Assembly: GCF_003403035.1 (NCBI RefSeq)
Contig: NZ_QURN01000006.1
Span: forward strand, 186,001 to 250,000
DNA from: Mesorhizobium denitrificans
Lineage (GTDB): Bacteria; Pseudomonadota; Alphaproteobacteria; Rhizobiales; Rhizobiaceae
DNA: 64,000 bases
Direction: 5' to 3'
Within the stretch, counting starts at the first letter, position 1. Each line of letters starts with the position of its first letter. A program made the translations under genes and the position numbers. Shown here piece by piece: positions 28,844 to 36,412 of the stretch. The notes beneath the pieces are model-generated. The model saw only the letters and a list, made by a program, of their open reading frames with translations, was not told the DNA's origin and ran no database searches.

Positions 28844-29227
28844 ATGACGAATCCTGCTTTCGACAATGAAGACGATAAGCCGCTGGACCCGGCGGTTGAA
28901 AATGTACGGCGCAAGATGATCCGCTTTATGGGGGTCAATCTTGGACTGCTGTTCGTCGCCCTTATGGCTGTGGTCGGCGCGATTGTCTACAAGTCGCGCA
29001 CGGCTGTTCCACCGCGTCCGACAACGCAGGAGCTTGCCGTGCCAGCAGATGGCGGGTTGCTCGAAGGCAAGATTGCGCTGCCTGCAGACGCGCGTATTCT
29101 TTCGCAATCGCTCTCTGGGGACAGGGTTTCGTTGCAGGTTGAGCGCGCAGACGGCTCGCGCGCTATCTATCTTTATGACCTTGCGAGTGGCCGCATGATC
29201 GGCCGTTTCGACATCTCAGCAGAGTGA
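28844..29227 (+). CDS. Small single-pass membrane protein (DUF6476-like)
   Basis: A 127-residue protein of unknown function, common in Hyphomicrobiales. A cytoplasmic acidic start (FDNEDDKPLDPAVENVRRKMIRF) leads into one transmembrane helix (GVNLGLLFVALMAVVGAIVYKS). A small periplasmic domain follows, ending SRAIYLYDLASGRMIGRFDIS, which resembles a strand-rich repeat. It is divergent from rluD by 21 nt and directly upstream of tRNA-Glu. Confidence 0.75.
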   Translation: MTNPAFDNEDDKPLDPAVENVRRKMIRFMGVNLGLLFVALMAVVGAIVYKSRTAVPPRPTTQELAVPADGGLLEGKIALPADARILSQSLSGDRVSLQVERADGSRAIYLYDLASGRMIGRFDISAE

Positions 29228-29301
29228 GCGATTGAGCGAAGATTTCCTTCTCGCTCTGTGTTGCCAACACTGAGCATATTGCCTATATCCGCATTCTAGC
29301 T

Positions 29302-29376
29302 GCGCCCATCGTCTAGCGGTCAGGACGGCGCCCTCTCACGGCGCAAACAGGGGTTCGATTCCCCTTGGGCGTACCA
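29302..29376 (+). tRNA. tRNA-Glu (anticodon CTC)
   Basis: Full cloverleaf: acceptor GCGCCCA/TGGGCGT (first pair G-T), D arm GTCT/GGAC, anticodon stem GCGCC/GGCGC with loop CTCTCAC giving anticodon CTC, T arm AGGGG/CCCCT with TTCGATT loop, and encoded CCA. Its 3' part from the anticodon loop is duplicated at 44405-44449, marking it as the attachment site of the adjacent mobile element. The gene remains intact after integration. Confidence 0.97.
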
Positions 29377-29377
29377 A
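29333..29377 (+). repeat. attL: 45-bp direct repeat at the left end of the integrated element
   Basis: The sequence from the anticodon loop to one base past CCA is identical to 44405-44449. The identity stops exactly at both ends (c versus t before it, g versus a after it). Such a repeat of a tRNA 3' half is the standard scar of tyrosine-recombinase integration. Confidence 0.95.
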
Positions 29378-29562
29378 GTAAATCCTTGAAATGATTAGAT
29401 TATTTTCACGGTGGCAGGCTATTAAATCCTGCGTGTCCAACATTTGTCCCATATACAGATTTGGACAGTTGGTGGAATTGGATTGAAATATGCAAACGAC
29501 CAGTACCATAATGTACACGCCGACCTACCCCGTTACATCCGAAATGAGGGTTTGAGACCTTG

Positions 29563-30375
29563 ATGCAGAAAGTTCTTTTTGCCTTTGCACTTTTTATCGC
29601 AATTGTATCACAGAGCTTTTCAGCAAAATCTCAAGTACAAACGGATACTCTCACTCTGTCCAAAACAGTCAACCGCGAACGTTGTCGCGATGGATACGCG
29701 TTAATTGACCTTCCAGAAAATGTTCGGTTGATGGTGCCACTCGCGCCGATGGGCAACTACAGTTATCTTGGAACCGATGGTTTACTGAAGCACGAGACGC
29801 TGAAAACGGTTTCAAAACCAGACTTTTGTTCAATTCCACTTTCGGAGAGAATTGGAGGGCAGGTTGTCTTTTTTGATCTTCGTCAAACACGCGTAAGTTA
29901 CGATGCGAATTGTGAGCATTTCTTAAAAACCAGCGGCATTCAGCTAGAGTGGCATCGCAGGATATGCAGCGAGGCATTTGGTAGTTCGCTCGAAACCAGA
30001 CTGATAGATAACGCCTTTCCCGGCTTTATTCGAATTCACGGTAAGCTGAATGCGCGACATGCGCAACTTTTCAGAGATAATCAAAATCCTAATGCAGAAA
30101 ACACGAAATCATTTCGCGTTGTTCCCTCGTTGAGTGCAAGGTCGTTCAACGCATATTCTCTCGACCCAACGCTTGAATTAAGATTTATCTGTACCCGAAC
30201 ATCAGGTGGCCCCAAACCGATCGATGCAATATTTTGTACATTGTCTCCAAAATCGGACCTTTCCTATGGGATTGGCGCCGTCGTTCTCCGATCCGAAATC
30301 GATAAATTGATAGCGCTTCTGCACGCATCGGACGCAATGATACGCGAATCCATTTTACGCGGCGAAACTCAATGA
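29563..30375 (+). CDS. Secreted protein of unknown function beside attL
   Basis: I do not recognise it. The 270-residue product starts at the ATG after a TTG and has a Sec signal peptide (MQKVLFAFALFIAIVSQSFS). Mature sequence contains several Cys (RCRDGYALIDL, FCSIPLSERIGGQ, LRFICTRTSGGPKPIDAIFC) that could form disulphides. It is the only plus-strand gene in the element and the one nearest attL, so it is probably independently expressed cargo. Base composition is more AT-rich than host genes. Confidence 0.6.
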   Translation: MQKVLFAFALFIAIVSQSFSAKSQVQTDTLTLSKTVNRERCRDGYALIDLPENVRLMVPLAPMGNYSYLGTDGLLKHETLKTVSKPDFCSIPLSERIGGQVVFFDLRQTRVSYDANCEHFLKTSGIQLEWHRRICSEAFGSSLETRLIDNAFPGFIRIHGKLNARHAQLFRDNQNPNAENTKSFRVVPSLSARSFNAYSLDPTLELRFICTRTSGGPKPIDAIFCTLSPKSDLSYGIGAVVLRSEIDKLIALLHASDAMIRESILRGETQ

Positions 30376-30496
30376 TTCAGAAATAAGCCCGCCAGAATCG
30401 CATACGCGCTATGACCGAAGAAAATGCGATCCGGTAGCGCCCAACGCTTTTCGGGATTTTACTTGATGCCGGGTTTCAGGATGTACACTGCTGGCC

Positions 30497-30826
30497 TTAT
30501 CGCACAACGACTATGGCGATTGATATTACCGCCAAGCCAAAAATTTGAAGCCACCTCAATACAACGGGATCGACATATAAGGGGCTGTCTCTGCGAGCGT
30601 TGAGAGCGGCGTTATGTTCGTCAAACCTCCAATACATATACACCGTGAATATCGCCACTACCGAAATCCAAAAGCAGTGCAATTCGACAGCGATTGAACG
30701 ATCTGTATAAGATTTTGTGTCCCACAAAATCATCTTGTCATTCGCGATAATAACGAAACCGAACGCCTGCAAAACCAACAGACAAATGATTGCGCACTTC
30801 TGTACGGCAAGCTTCGTACCGTTCAA
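30497..30826 (-). CDS. Small membrane protein in the accessory block
   Basis: Unknown function. 109 residues with three predicted membrane helices (CAIICLLVLQAFGFVIIA, ELHCFWISVVAIFTVYMYW, LRWLQIFGLAVISIAIVVV). It begins with TTG behind a GAGG site 8 nt upstream. It is the last gene of a minus-strand run of membrane proteins surrounding a secreted nuclease. Confidence 0.55.
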   Translation of the reverse strand: MNGTKLAVQKCAIICLLVLQAFGFVIIANDKMILWDTKSYTDRSIAVELHCFWISVVAIFTVYMYWRFDEHNAALNARRDSPLYVDPVVLRWLQIFGLAVISIAIVVVR

Positions 30827-30900
30827 GTCACACGCCTCATAGTGTTCCCTTCGTTGGGCAATTAGTCACGCAAATTACAACCGAATCTTCCAACGAGGTC

Positions 30901-31362
30901 TTAGCGCGTCCTTGATTGAACCGCCTTTAAGAATAGTTGGATTCCGACGTTTCCGATCCCGCTCGCGAATATGCTGTATATCCCAAGCAACCAGAACGGG
31001 CCGCGGCACGCAACTTTAAATAAAATTTCCGAAACCCCCGCCATCCCATGCATATAAATGTCAATAGCGAAAAATATACTTAGAGAACTCAAGAAATATA
31101 ATGGCCATGCATTTATAATTACCTTTTTATACGCCGAAAATAGAAACACAATCGCCAAGATCATGAAAACCGGGACAAGAAAAACCGTGTTGATTGATGC
31201 CATCCTAGCGGCAGCGCCGATACATTTGTCTCTCTGGATTGCAGATGAAAGAGCATCCAAAGGCAACCATTTTTCTGGAAAAAGGATATAAATCAAAAAC
31301 GGCAGTGCAAAAATTAAGATTGAACCATACTTTGCCGTATTCAGAATCTGCTTATTCGTCAT
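30901..31362 (-). CDS. Polytopic membrane protein in the accessory block
   Basis: Unknown function. 153 residues with about four hydrophobic helices (YGSILIFALPFLIYILFP, TVFLVPVFMILAIVFLFSAY, WPLYFLSSLSIFFAIDIYMHG, GPFWLLGIYSIFASGIGNVG) and Cys near the second and fourth helices. It starts 9 nt after the nuclease stop codon, so it is probably in the same transcript. AT-rich relative to the host. Confidence 0.6.
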   Translation of the reverse strand: MTNKQILNTAKYGSILIFALPFLIYILFPEKWLPLDALSSAIQRDKCIGAAARMASINTVFLVPVFMILAIVFLFSAYKKVIINAWPLYFLSSLSIFFAIDIYMHGMAGVSEILFKVACRGPFWLLGIYSIFASGIGNVGIQLFLKAVQSRTR

Positions 31363-31371
31363 TTAAGTCGC

Positions 31372-31827
31372 CTACTCCGCCGGAACTGAAAATAGTTGAC
31401 GTGCACCGCCGGAATATGAGCGTGCAAATCCTTCCCGGATAAGCCAATCATTTATCAGTTCGTCATCGACGTAGATTTTCGCGAGATAGCGTCCATATTT
31501 CTCGCGCTGTTCGACCGGTGATTTGTCATCCTTTATCGTGCAGATGATCACACGCTTGCCGAGAATGCGGGATCGCAAAGCGTCGCGAGCGGCCAATCCC
31601 ATTGCGCGATCTGGACCTCTCAATTCCGGCGTGTCGATCCCGAATAGCCTGAGCCGTTCCCCGCGCCGCCATGTGTTGAAGCCAAGGTCGATGTCCGCTG
31701 TCACCGTGTCACCGTCGTAAACATCGGTAATTTCGGCGCGGTATTGATAAAGGCCACATGCAGGCGCGGCCATCCCCACGCCGGGCAATGCCAGGAATCC
31801 GAGAATGGCAAACGTTAACCGCCGCAT
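31372..31827 (-). CDS. Secreted thermonuclease-family (SNase-like) nuclease
   Basis: Calcium-dependent nuclease fold of the staphylococcal nuclease family. The start at 31827 gives a signal peptide (MRRLTFAILGFLALPGVGMA) and 151 residues; the longer frame upstream overlaps the next gene. The catalytic set is intact: Asp in VYDGDTV, Arg in LRLFGIDTPE, Asp and Glu in the same motif, and Arg in KYGRYLAKI. It should be exported and able to cut DNA/RNA outside the cytoplasm. It sits 5 nt after one membrane-protein gene and 9 nt before another. Confidence 0.85.
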   Translation of the reverse strand: MRRLTFAILGFLALPGVGMAAPACGLYQYRAEITDVYDGDTVTADIDLGFNTWRRGERLRLFGIDTPELRGPDRAMGLAARDALRSRILGKRVIICTIKDDKSPVEQREKYGRYLAKIYVDDELINDWLIREGFARSYSGGARQLFSVPAE

Positions 31828-31832
31828 CGCAG

Positions 31833-32363
31833 TTAATTCCGCGACGGATACCAATTTGTAAATTTGAACGCCCCGACCAACGCGGCAATTGTGGCGATGA
31901 TGCCCACACGGCGGGATATGTCGGGGCGGGTCAATAGAATATAATCCGCGACAACCATTACGGCGAACGCCAACGCCCAAACTGCCGTAATGACCATATT
32001 CTTTCGCAAGAATTCCGGATGATTCCAAACCGTGCTTGGCACTTCCTCTTTTGCGTATTGTACGGTGAACGGCTTTCTGATGATCATGGAAATCAGCACG
32101 ATTAAAAACAGCCCAAAATCTACTGCAAGCCTTACGCCAAAAAGCGGCCAATCCAGCCCGAAAATAAGCGCGTACAGGGCCAACGCCGCAAAAAGCAGGA
32201 ATGTTCCAATTTCCAGAATTTTGGGCGACCGTTTGGCGGACCATTCCCGGAATATCAAGATTGCCGCAACCGCTGCACCGGCGATCAAACCCTCAATGGG
32301 TCCAATCAGGCGTTCAATCACGGCAAAAGCAATGAATGGTGAAAATGCCAGCAAAATGTTCAT
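31833..32363 (-). CDS. Polytopic membrane protein upstream of the nuclease
   Basis: Unknown function. 176 residues with about six hydrophobic segments, e.g. ILLAFSPFIAFAVIERL, GLIAGAAVAAILIFREW, GTFLLFAALALYALIFGL, LAVDFGLFLIVLISMII, MVITAVWALAFAVMVVADYILL and VGIIATIAALVGAFKF. The loop after the fourth (RKPFTVQYAKEEVPSTVW) is the most distinctive part. Its stop lies 5 nt before the nuclease start, so the two are probably co-translated. Confidence 0.65.
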   Translation of the reverse strand: MNILLAFSPFIAFAVIERLIGPIEGLIAGAAVAAILIFREWSAKRSPKILEIGTFLLFAALALYALIFGLDWPLFGVRLAVDFGLFLIVLISMIIRKPFTVQYAKEEVPSTVWNHPEFLRKNMVITAVWALAFAVMVVADYILLTRPDISRRVGIIATIAALVGAFKFTNWYPSRN

Positions 32364-32583
32364 CTGGAATCCTTTTGATTGGCAATCGCTGTATTGTCGA
32401 TGATCACAGAAACGGGTGGCGGCGCAAGGAAAGTCACCTCACGCGGTTAAGCGCTTAATAACTTGATTTTCGGATGATCGAAATTGCGGCTGCGTTGAGT
32501 ATTGGTCGCGAACCCGGCCCGGCACTCCGAAACCCAATTTGCCGGGCCGGACAATTAAATCATGATGGTGCGCTTACGCCGGA

Positions 32584-32958
32584 CTAATTATTGTCCGGGT
32601 CGTCCACCATACAACCGACGCCATGGCATCCAATGTAATTGCCCTGCGCATCGAAATTCGGATTCCCGTTTTTGTCGAAAGCTGGACGCGGATCGATATC
32701 GTCGTTTGCCTGTCGGCGCTGTTGCGCCTGTTGATCCTGCTGTTCCAACCAAGTCATCGTCTTTTGTTGATCAGTTTGCTGATCTGCACGACGGTTATCG
32801 CGCTTCATCATGCAGTTTGCGAAGCCATCAGTTCCCGGCTCAAAACCGTACGATGAGCATTTGTTTTGATCCGCCACGCGATCATTGTCGGTCGTAGAAC
32901 ATGCCGCGAGCGTCAAAGGAAAAAGCAGAACAATAAGGAATTTCGCGAAACCCGACAT
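32584..32958 (-). CDS. Small lipoprotein with CSSYGFEPGTDGFANCM motif
   Basis: The start at 32958 follows a strong GGAGAG site and gives a 124-residue lipoprotein: signal peptide MSGFAKFLIVLLFPLTLAAC with lipobox LAAC. The CSSYGFEPGTDGFANCMMK segment is widespread in small proteobacterial lipoproteins of unknown role. A Gln/Asp-rich middle (QQTDQQKTMTWLEQQDQQAQQ) and a Cys-containing end follow. It may be a host-derived passenger gene. Confidence 0.7.
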   Translation of the reverse strand: MSGFAKFLIVLLFPLTLAACSTTDNDRVADQNKCSSYGFEPGTDGFANCMMKRDNRRADQQTDQQKTMTWLEQQDQQAQQRRQANDDIDPRPAFDKNGNPNFDAQGNYIGCHGVGCMVDDPDNN

Positions 32959-33033
32959 GACACTCTCCAATTTCTTCACGCCCGCGTGATCAATCTCGCG
33001 TCGTCAATCAAAAAGCGCAAGATAAATCGCCGT

Positions 33034-33750
33034 CTAAACCTGTGCAGCAATTGCCGCCCTGTCGATGATTGACCATACCTTGCGAATGCGGCGGTCTTTA
33101 AATTCATAGAACACGTTTTCCGTGAATCTCACGCGCTTCCCGTTGACCGGGATGTCAAAAAGCATGCCGTGCGGCGTGCATTCAAATTTGAGACGGCTTG
33201 CGATGTGTGGTGGTTCGGCAATCACAAAATCAATGTTGAAACGCAAATCGGGAATTGCCCGGAAATCCCGGATCAGCATCTTTTCATAGCCTGCGAGGCC
33301 GATGGCTGTGCCGTTGTATTCCGCCGCGTCACCGACAAATTCCCCTAGCCGCTTCCAATCCTGCGCATTCAGGCAGTCAATATAACCACGATAGATTTGG
33401 CGAAGTTCGTCGGGGGTCATCGGACAATCAGTCTCTGATTTCGGACGATATGGCAATCTTGGCGACGTGTACGTGACCGCCGTCGTATCGTCAGCTATTT
33501 CCAGTGTCGGGAAAGCAGACACAAAAGCCGACGCCGGATTGGGATGACGAAAATGAATTGCGAACCGGTCGCGATCAACGTTTCTGCCCGCACTGTGCCA
33601 AGCATAGTCGCCGCGTCCAACTTCGCCATCCAACCATTCCAGCATCGGCCATGTCAGTTTACCTAGGCCGAACGGCGGCACTCGAAACCGCACACGAACG
33701 GGAAAATATGCTTCATCAGTTTTCCATTGCGGTTCGGTTCGTCTGATCAT
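33034..33750 (-). CDS. Two-domain protein with C-terminal SnoaL-like domain
   Basis: 238 residues. The C-terminal half (from MTPDELRQIYRGYIDCLNAQ, about residue 111) looks like a SnoaL/NTF2-fold domain: EFVGDAAEYNG, GLAGYEKMLIRDFRAIPDL, and FYEFKDRRIRKVWSIIDRAAI. That family includes ester cyclases and many orphan proteins. The N-terminal 110 residues (RFRVPPFGLGKLTWPMLEWLD, YAWHSAGRNVDRDRFAIHF) are unfamiliar. Either this is a real fusion or the SnoaL part starts on its own at an internal ATG near 33420. Confidence 0.6.
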   Translation of the reverse strand: MIRRTEPQWKTDEAYFPVRVRFRVPPFGLGKLTWPMLEWLDGEVGRGDYAWHSAGRNVDRDRFAIHFRHPNPASAFVSAFPTLEIADDTTAVTYTSPRLPYRPKSETDCPMTPDELRQIYRGYIDCLNAQDWKRLGEFVGDAAEYNGTAIGLAGYEKMLIRDFRAIPDLRFNIDFVIAEPPHIASRLKFECTPHGMLFDIPVNGKRVRFTENVFYEFKDRRIRKVWSIIDRAAIAAQV

Positions 33751-33785
33751 AATGACCAGAACAAAATAGGAACATTATCACATCG

Positions 33786-34007
33786 TCAAGGGGATTGATC
33801 GCCATGCGCGTAATGATTGTCCAGCCATTCCGCGCCCGCGCTTGTTCCGTAAACCTTGCCGCGCATAACCCTTACGAAACCTCGCGAGCGAAGCACGGCA
33901 ATATCATCCGGATCAAAGCCGAACGTGTCGGTAATATAGTCGGCGTTTGCGCCCTTCATCGTGAAGGTGATGGCCGATAACAGCGACATTTGATTCTTGG
34001 TCAGCAT
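33786..34007 (-). CDS. Small winged-helix-like protein
   Basis: The 73-residue product from MLTKNQMSLLSAITFTM has a pattern of helix, helix, recognition helix and beta-wing (YITDTFGFDPDDIAVLRSRGFVRVMRGKVYGTSAGAEWLDNHY). This suggests a DNA-binding domain like those of small phage regulators. No family is identified. The start at 34007 is preferred over a longer frame with atypical composition. Confidence 0.5.
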   Translation of the reverse strand: MLTKNQMSLLSAITFTMKGANADYITDTFGFDPDDIAVLRSRGFVRVMRGKVYGTSAGAEWLDNHYAHGDQSP

Positions 34008-34167
34008 CGGTCGAGAATGGGATTCTGATCCTATCCCGTCAACGTCATTTGGTGGCCCGTGTTGCCAAGATGTTGCCAAATCCAGCAACACCAAACGCCC
34101 CTAACCGCTAAGCTATTGTGATCGTTAAATTCACGCCGTATTGACCAACCGGTCAGTGGCCGTGTGG

Positions 34168-34359
34168 TCAATTATTTACGCCCATACAGCTTAGAAGTTC
34201 GCCGCGTTCCTCTACCCCGCTGTGATAGAAGGCGAGCAGTTCACTTGCGCAGTCATCGTGCTGTTCGCGGGTTTGCAATTTACGGTAACGGATCACCGTT
34301 TCCAGCACATCGGTTAGCACTGCAAGGGTGGCGGGATCGCCCGCAAATCGACTTAACAT
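34168..34359 (-). CDS. Small protein of unknown function
   Basis: 63 residues from MLSRFAGDPATLAVLTDV, with a GGGGGAAG ribosome site directly upstream. Predicted mostly helical (VLETVIRYRKLQTREQHDDCASELLAFYH). It ends with CMGVNN. No family recognised. It is the first gene left of the hairpin-rich stretch that follows the tape-measure gene. Confidence 0.4.
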   Translation of the reverse strand: MLSRFAGDPATLAVLTDVLETVIRYRKLQTREQHDDCASELLAFYHSGVEERGELLSCMGVNN

Positions 34360-34506
34360 CTTCCCCCCATATTCCGGTTCATCATTTATCCCGCCAACAT
34401 TTGACAGAGCGTGCAACCTCTCCTGACATTTCTAACGATAATCCGCGAGGCCGAACTATTGCGCCGTGATCGTGAGCGCGGGCGGATACTTCAAACCAGA
34501 TAAAAA

Positions 34507-34538
34507 CCGGCCATCCCGTTAGAGATGACCGGCTTTCG
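34507..34538. terminator. Hairpin with flanking A and T runs
   Basis: CCGGCCATC pairs with GATGACCGG (one G-T pair), preceded by five A (34502-34506) and followed by CTTT. It could work as a weak terminator in either direction, and lies between the accessory genes and the phage-type block. Confidence 0.5.
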
Positions 34539-34613
34539 TCGCGTTGAGTTGCGATGCGTAGCGGTGCGACGCGCAGCAGAGCGCAGCGGTGCAGAGCGGC
34601 ACGCAGACCTCAT

Positions 34614-34758
34614 TATTATCACAGTGCAGCGTGGCCGTCGCGTGGAATTATGATTGCGTTGGTCCGGTTTTGGCGATTATGTTTCATCGCCTAGGGATAC
34701 CTCCCAAGGCGTCCGGCCCGACCGCCGTCATTCCCACATGCGGCGGTCGGGTTTTTTT
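34614..34758 (+). ncRNA. Possible small RNA with a strong terminator on the plus strand
   Basis: The 397-bp stretch between the 63-residue gene and the tape-measure gene has no credible coding frame. On the plus strand it shows a TATTAT -10-like box (34614-34619, no good -35), a hairpin GGCGAT/ATCGCC (34672-34691), and a strong Rho-independent terminator at 34717-34758. All nearby genes are on the minus strand, so a plus-strand terminator needs a plus-strand transcript. The promoter is weakly supported. Confidence 0.4.
34717..34758 (+). terminator. Strong plus-strand terminator overlapping the end of the tape-measure gene
   Basis: Perfect 11-bp stem CCCGACCGCCG/CGGCGGTCGGG with 13-nt loop and seven T. 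The T-run overlaps the stop codon of the minus-strand gene. In the minus direction the hairpin has no T-run, so its orientation is plus. Confidence 0.85.
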
Positions 34759-36409
34759 ATTGCGCCGGTTCTTGCTGGATTCTTGCCGCTTGCTGGACCG
34801 CGCCGCTAACCGCCGCATTGGTGGCACTGCCGACCGCGCCCGGTGCTGCCGTTGGTTGCGAGATATTTTGCACAACTGATGACGTGACGTTGACCGACTG
34901 ATTTCGATTGTCGGTGCGGCTGTCGGTGATCGCGGCGTTGACGGGAGCATCACCCGTCATTTTTGCCAAATGTGCGTCCATCCCGGCGATCATCTTCGCA
35001 ATCGTTGACATCGGGCTTTCAGCGGTAAAGTCACGACCGGCGGGAACGACGGAAGCGGTCGGCTTTGCGGGCATGACGTATTTGCGTTTCACCATCGAAT
35101 CGCCGCCAGCCGCATCTTTCGGCGGCAGCGGTTTGCCAGAACGTAAAGCCCGTTCCTCGGCGATGATTTCTTTCATCTCCATAGGCGTCATAAAGAATTG
35201 TTTGGCGAACAGCCCAGCGCCCGAATATCCACGTTTACGCAACCCGCTTTCAAGGTCGGCGGGGTCATTGATCTGATTGATGATCGCGTCCAAACCGCCA
35301 CCGACAGGACCGGAAATTTTTGCGCCTAAGGTAACCCAGAGGCTGTTCCATTTTTCCGTCAGCTTTTCGACCTTGGTGATTTGCAGATCAAGCACGGCGT
35401 TGACATTGCGTGTCGCTGTGCCTGCAACATCGGGATCGTCAACAACCGCGCGATAGTGTGCATATCGGTCGCGGCTGGTCAGACCGGACCTGACAAAAGT
35501 CTGCGCCTGCATGTCAGGAAAAAGTTCACCGACACGACCGACATCACCGCCTATCGCCTTGTCGGTGATGTCCATGTACGCACTGAAAAAGTCCTGACCC
35601 GCGTCGAGCCGCTTTTTCATCGATTTCCGCAAATTAATGCCGTGTTCTTTAAACGCCTTCTGCGTTTGCTCGGCATAGGCCTTGCTCAACCAATTTTCGA
35701 TACCCGTCGCGGCTTCTCCGCTGGTCGCGGTATCTTCACGGTGCATCTGCGCGATTGCGGTCAATTCCTTGACGCCGGTTATGCCGGTGCTACCGCTCAC
35801 AGCCGCGTAAAGATTTGAGAGTCCGGGCGCGAACTGTGCAAAATCCTTATATTCAAATTGTCCGGCCTGACCGGACGCGCCCAAAACATCCGATAGCTGT
35901 TGAGCTTCTTCCTTGGTCAACCTGAAAGCATCGCGAAGTTTGTAAGCCGTGTCGGCGGCGTCACCTATTTCCACGCCGAAGCCTTGCGTGGTGGTCAGGA
36001 TGTCCGGCAATGTCGAAAACGCATCTTCGACATCAGCGCCCTTCGCAACCAGATTTTCCAAACCCGCGGTCACGATGTCGGTTGTCGTGCCGAATCTTTG
36101 CGCAAGTTCACTGATCCGCGCAAACATTCCGGGAACCTCTTTTGTGGATTTTCCCGAATTCAGGGCAATGCGCGCCAGCCGCAATTCTACCGGCAACCAT
36201 GCGTCATATGCTCGTTTGCCAGCGGCGGCGACGGCCAACGCACCGCCAGCAAGCACACCGGTGCTTATCCCGCCAATCTTGTTCATTCGACCGACATGCG
36301 CCGTGGTATCGCGCTCGATACTCTGTTGCTGGCGCTTGTATTTCCTTAAATTAGATTCGCCTTCAATAGAAAATCCTAAAAGAGTGATCAGTTCGGATGC
36401 GATGGTCAT
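34757..36409 (-). CDS. Phage tail tape-measure protein (TP901 core type)
   Basis: In tailed phages this protein sets tail length and is injected with DNA. The 550 residues contain the tape-measure core: an N-terminal coiled coil (LRKYKRQQQSIERDTTAHVG), a hydrophobic stretch (GGISTGVLAGGALAVAAAG), and the pfam PhageMin_Tail-like region FARISELAQRFGTTTDIVTAGLENLVAKGADVEDAFSTLPDILTTTQGFG and onwards to QRMHRED-type repeats (about 90-330). The C-terminus is Ala/Gln/Val-rich. It is the only clear structural phage gene in the element. It begins 3 nt after the preceding 112-residue gene. Confidence 0.82.
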   Translation of the reverse strand: MTIASELITLLGFSIEGESNLRKYKRQQQSIERDTTAHVGRMNKIGGISTGVLAGGALAVAAAGKRAYDAWLPVELRLARIALNSGKSTKEVPGMFARISELAQRFGTTTDIVTAGLENLVAKGADVEDAFSTLPDILTTTQGFGVEIGDAADTAYKLRDAFRLTKEEAQQLSDVLGASGQAGQFEYKDFAQFAPGLSNLYAAVSGSTGITGVKELTAIAQMHREDTATSGEAATGIENWLSKAYAEQTQKAFKEHGINLRKSMKKRLDAGQDFFSAYMDITDKAIGGDVGRVGELFPDMQAQTFVRSGLTSRDRYAHYRAVVDDPDVAGTATRNVNAVLDLQITKVEKLTEKWNSLWVTLGAKISGPVGGGLDAIINQINDPADLESGLRKRGYSGAGLFAKQFFMTPMEMKEIIAEERALRSGKPLPPKDAAGGDSMVKRKYVMPAKPTASVVPAGRDFTAESPMSTIAKMIAGMDAHLAKMTGDAPVNAAITDSRTDNRNQSVNVTSSVVQNISQPTAAPGAVGSATNAAVSGAVQQAARIQQEPAQ

Positions 36410-36412
36410 CGG

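Noticed and set aside
29336-29518. 60-residue minus-strand frame ending in RGIEPLFAP across tRNA-Glu
   Set aside because: The frame is a well-known artefact of reading through a tRNA gene; no ribosome site and no support as a gene.
34545-34610. Short repeats of AGCGGTGC near a hairpin, considered as a CRISPR remnant
   Set aside because: Units are short, irregular and lack spacers of even length; no cas genes nearby.
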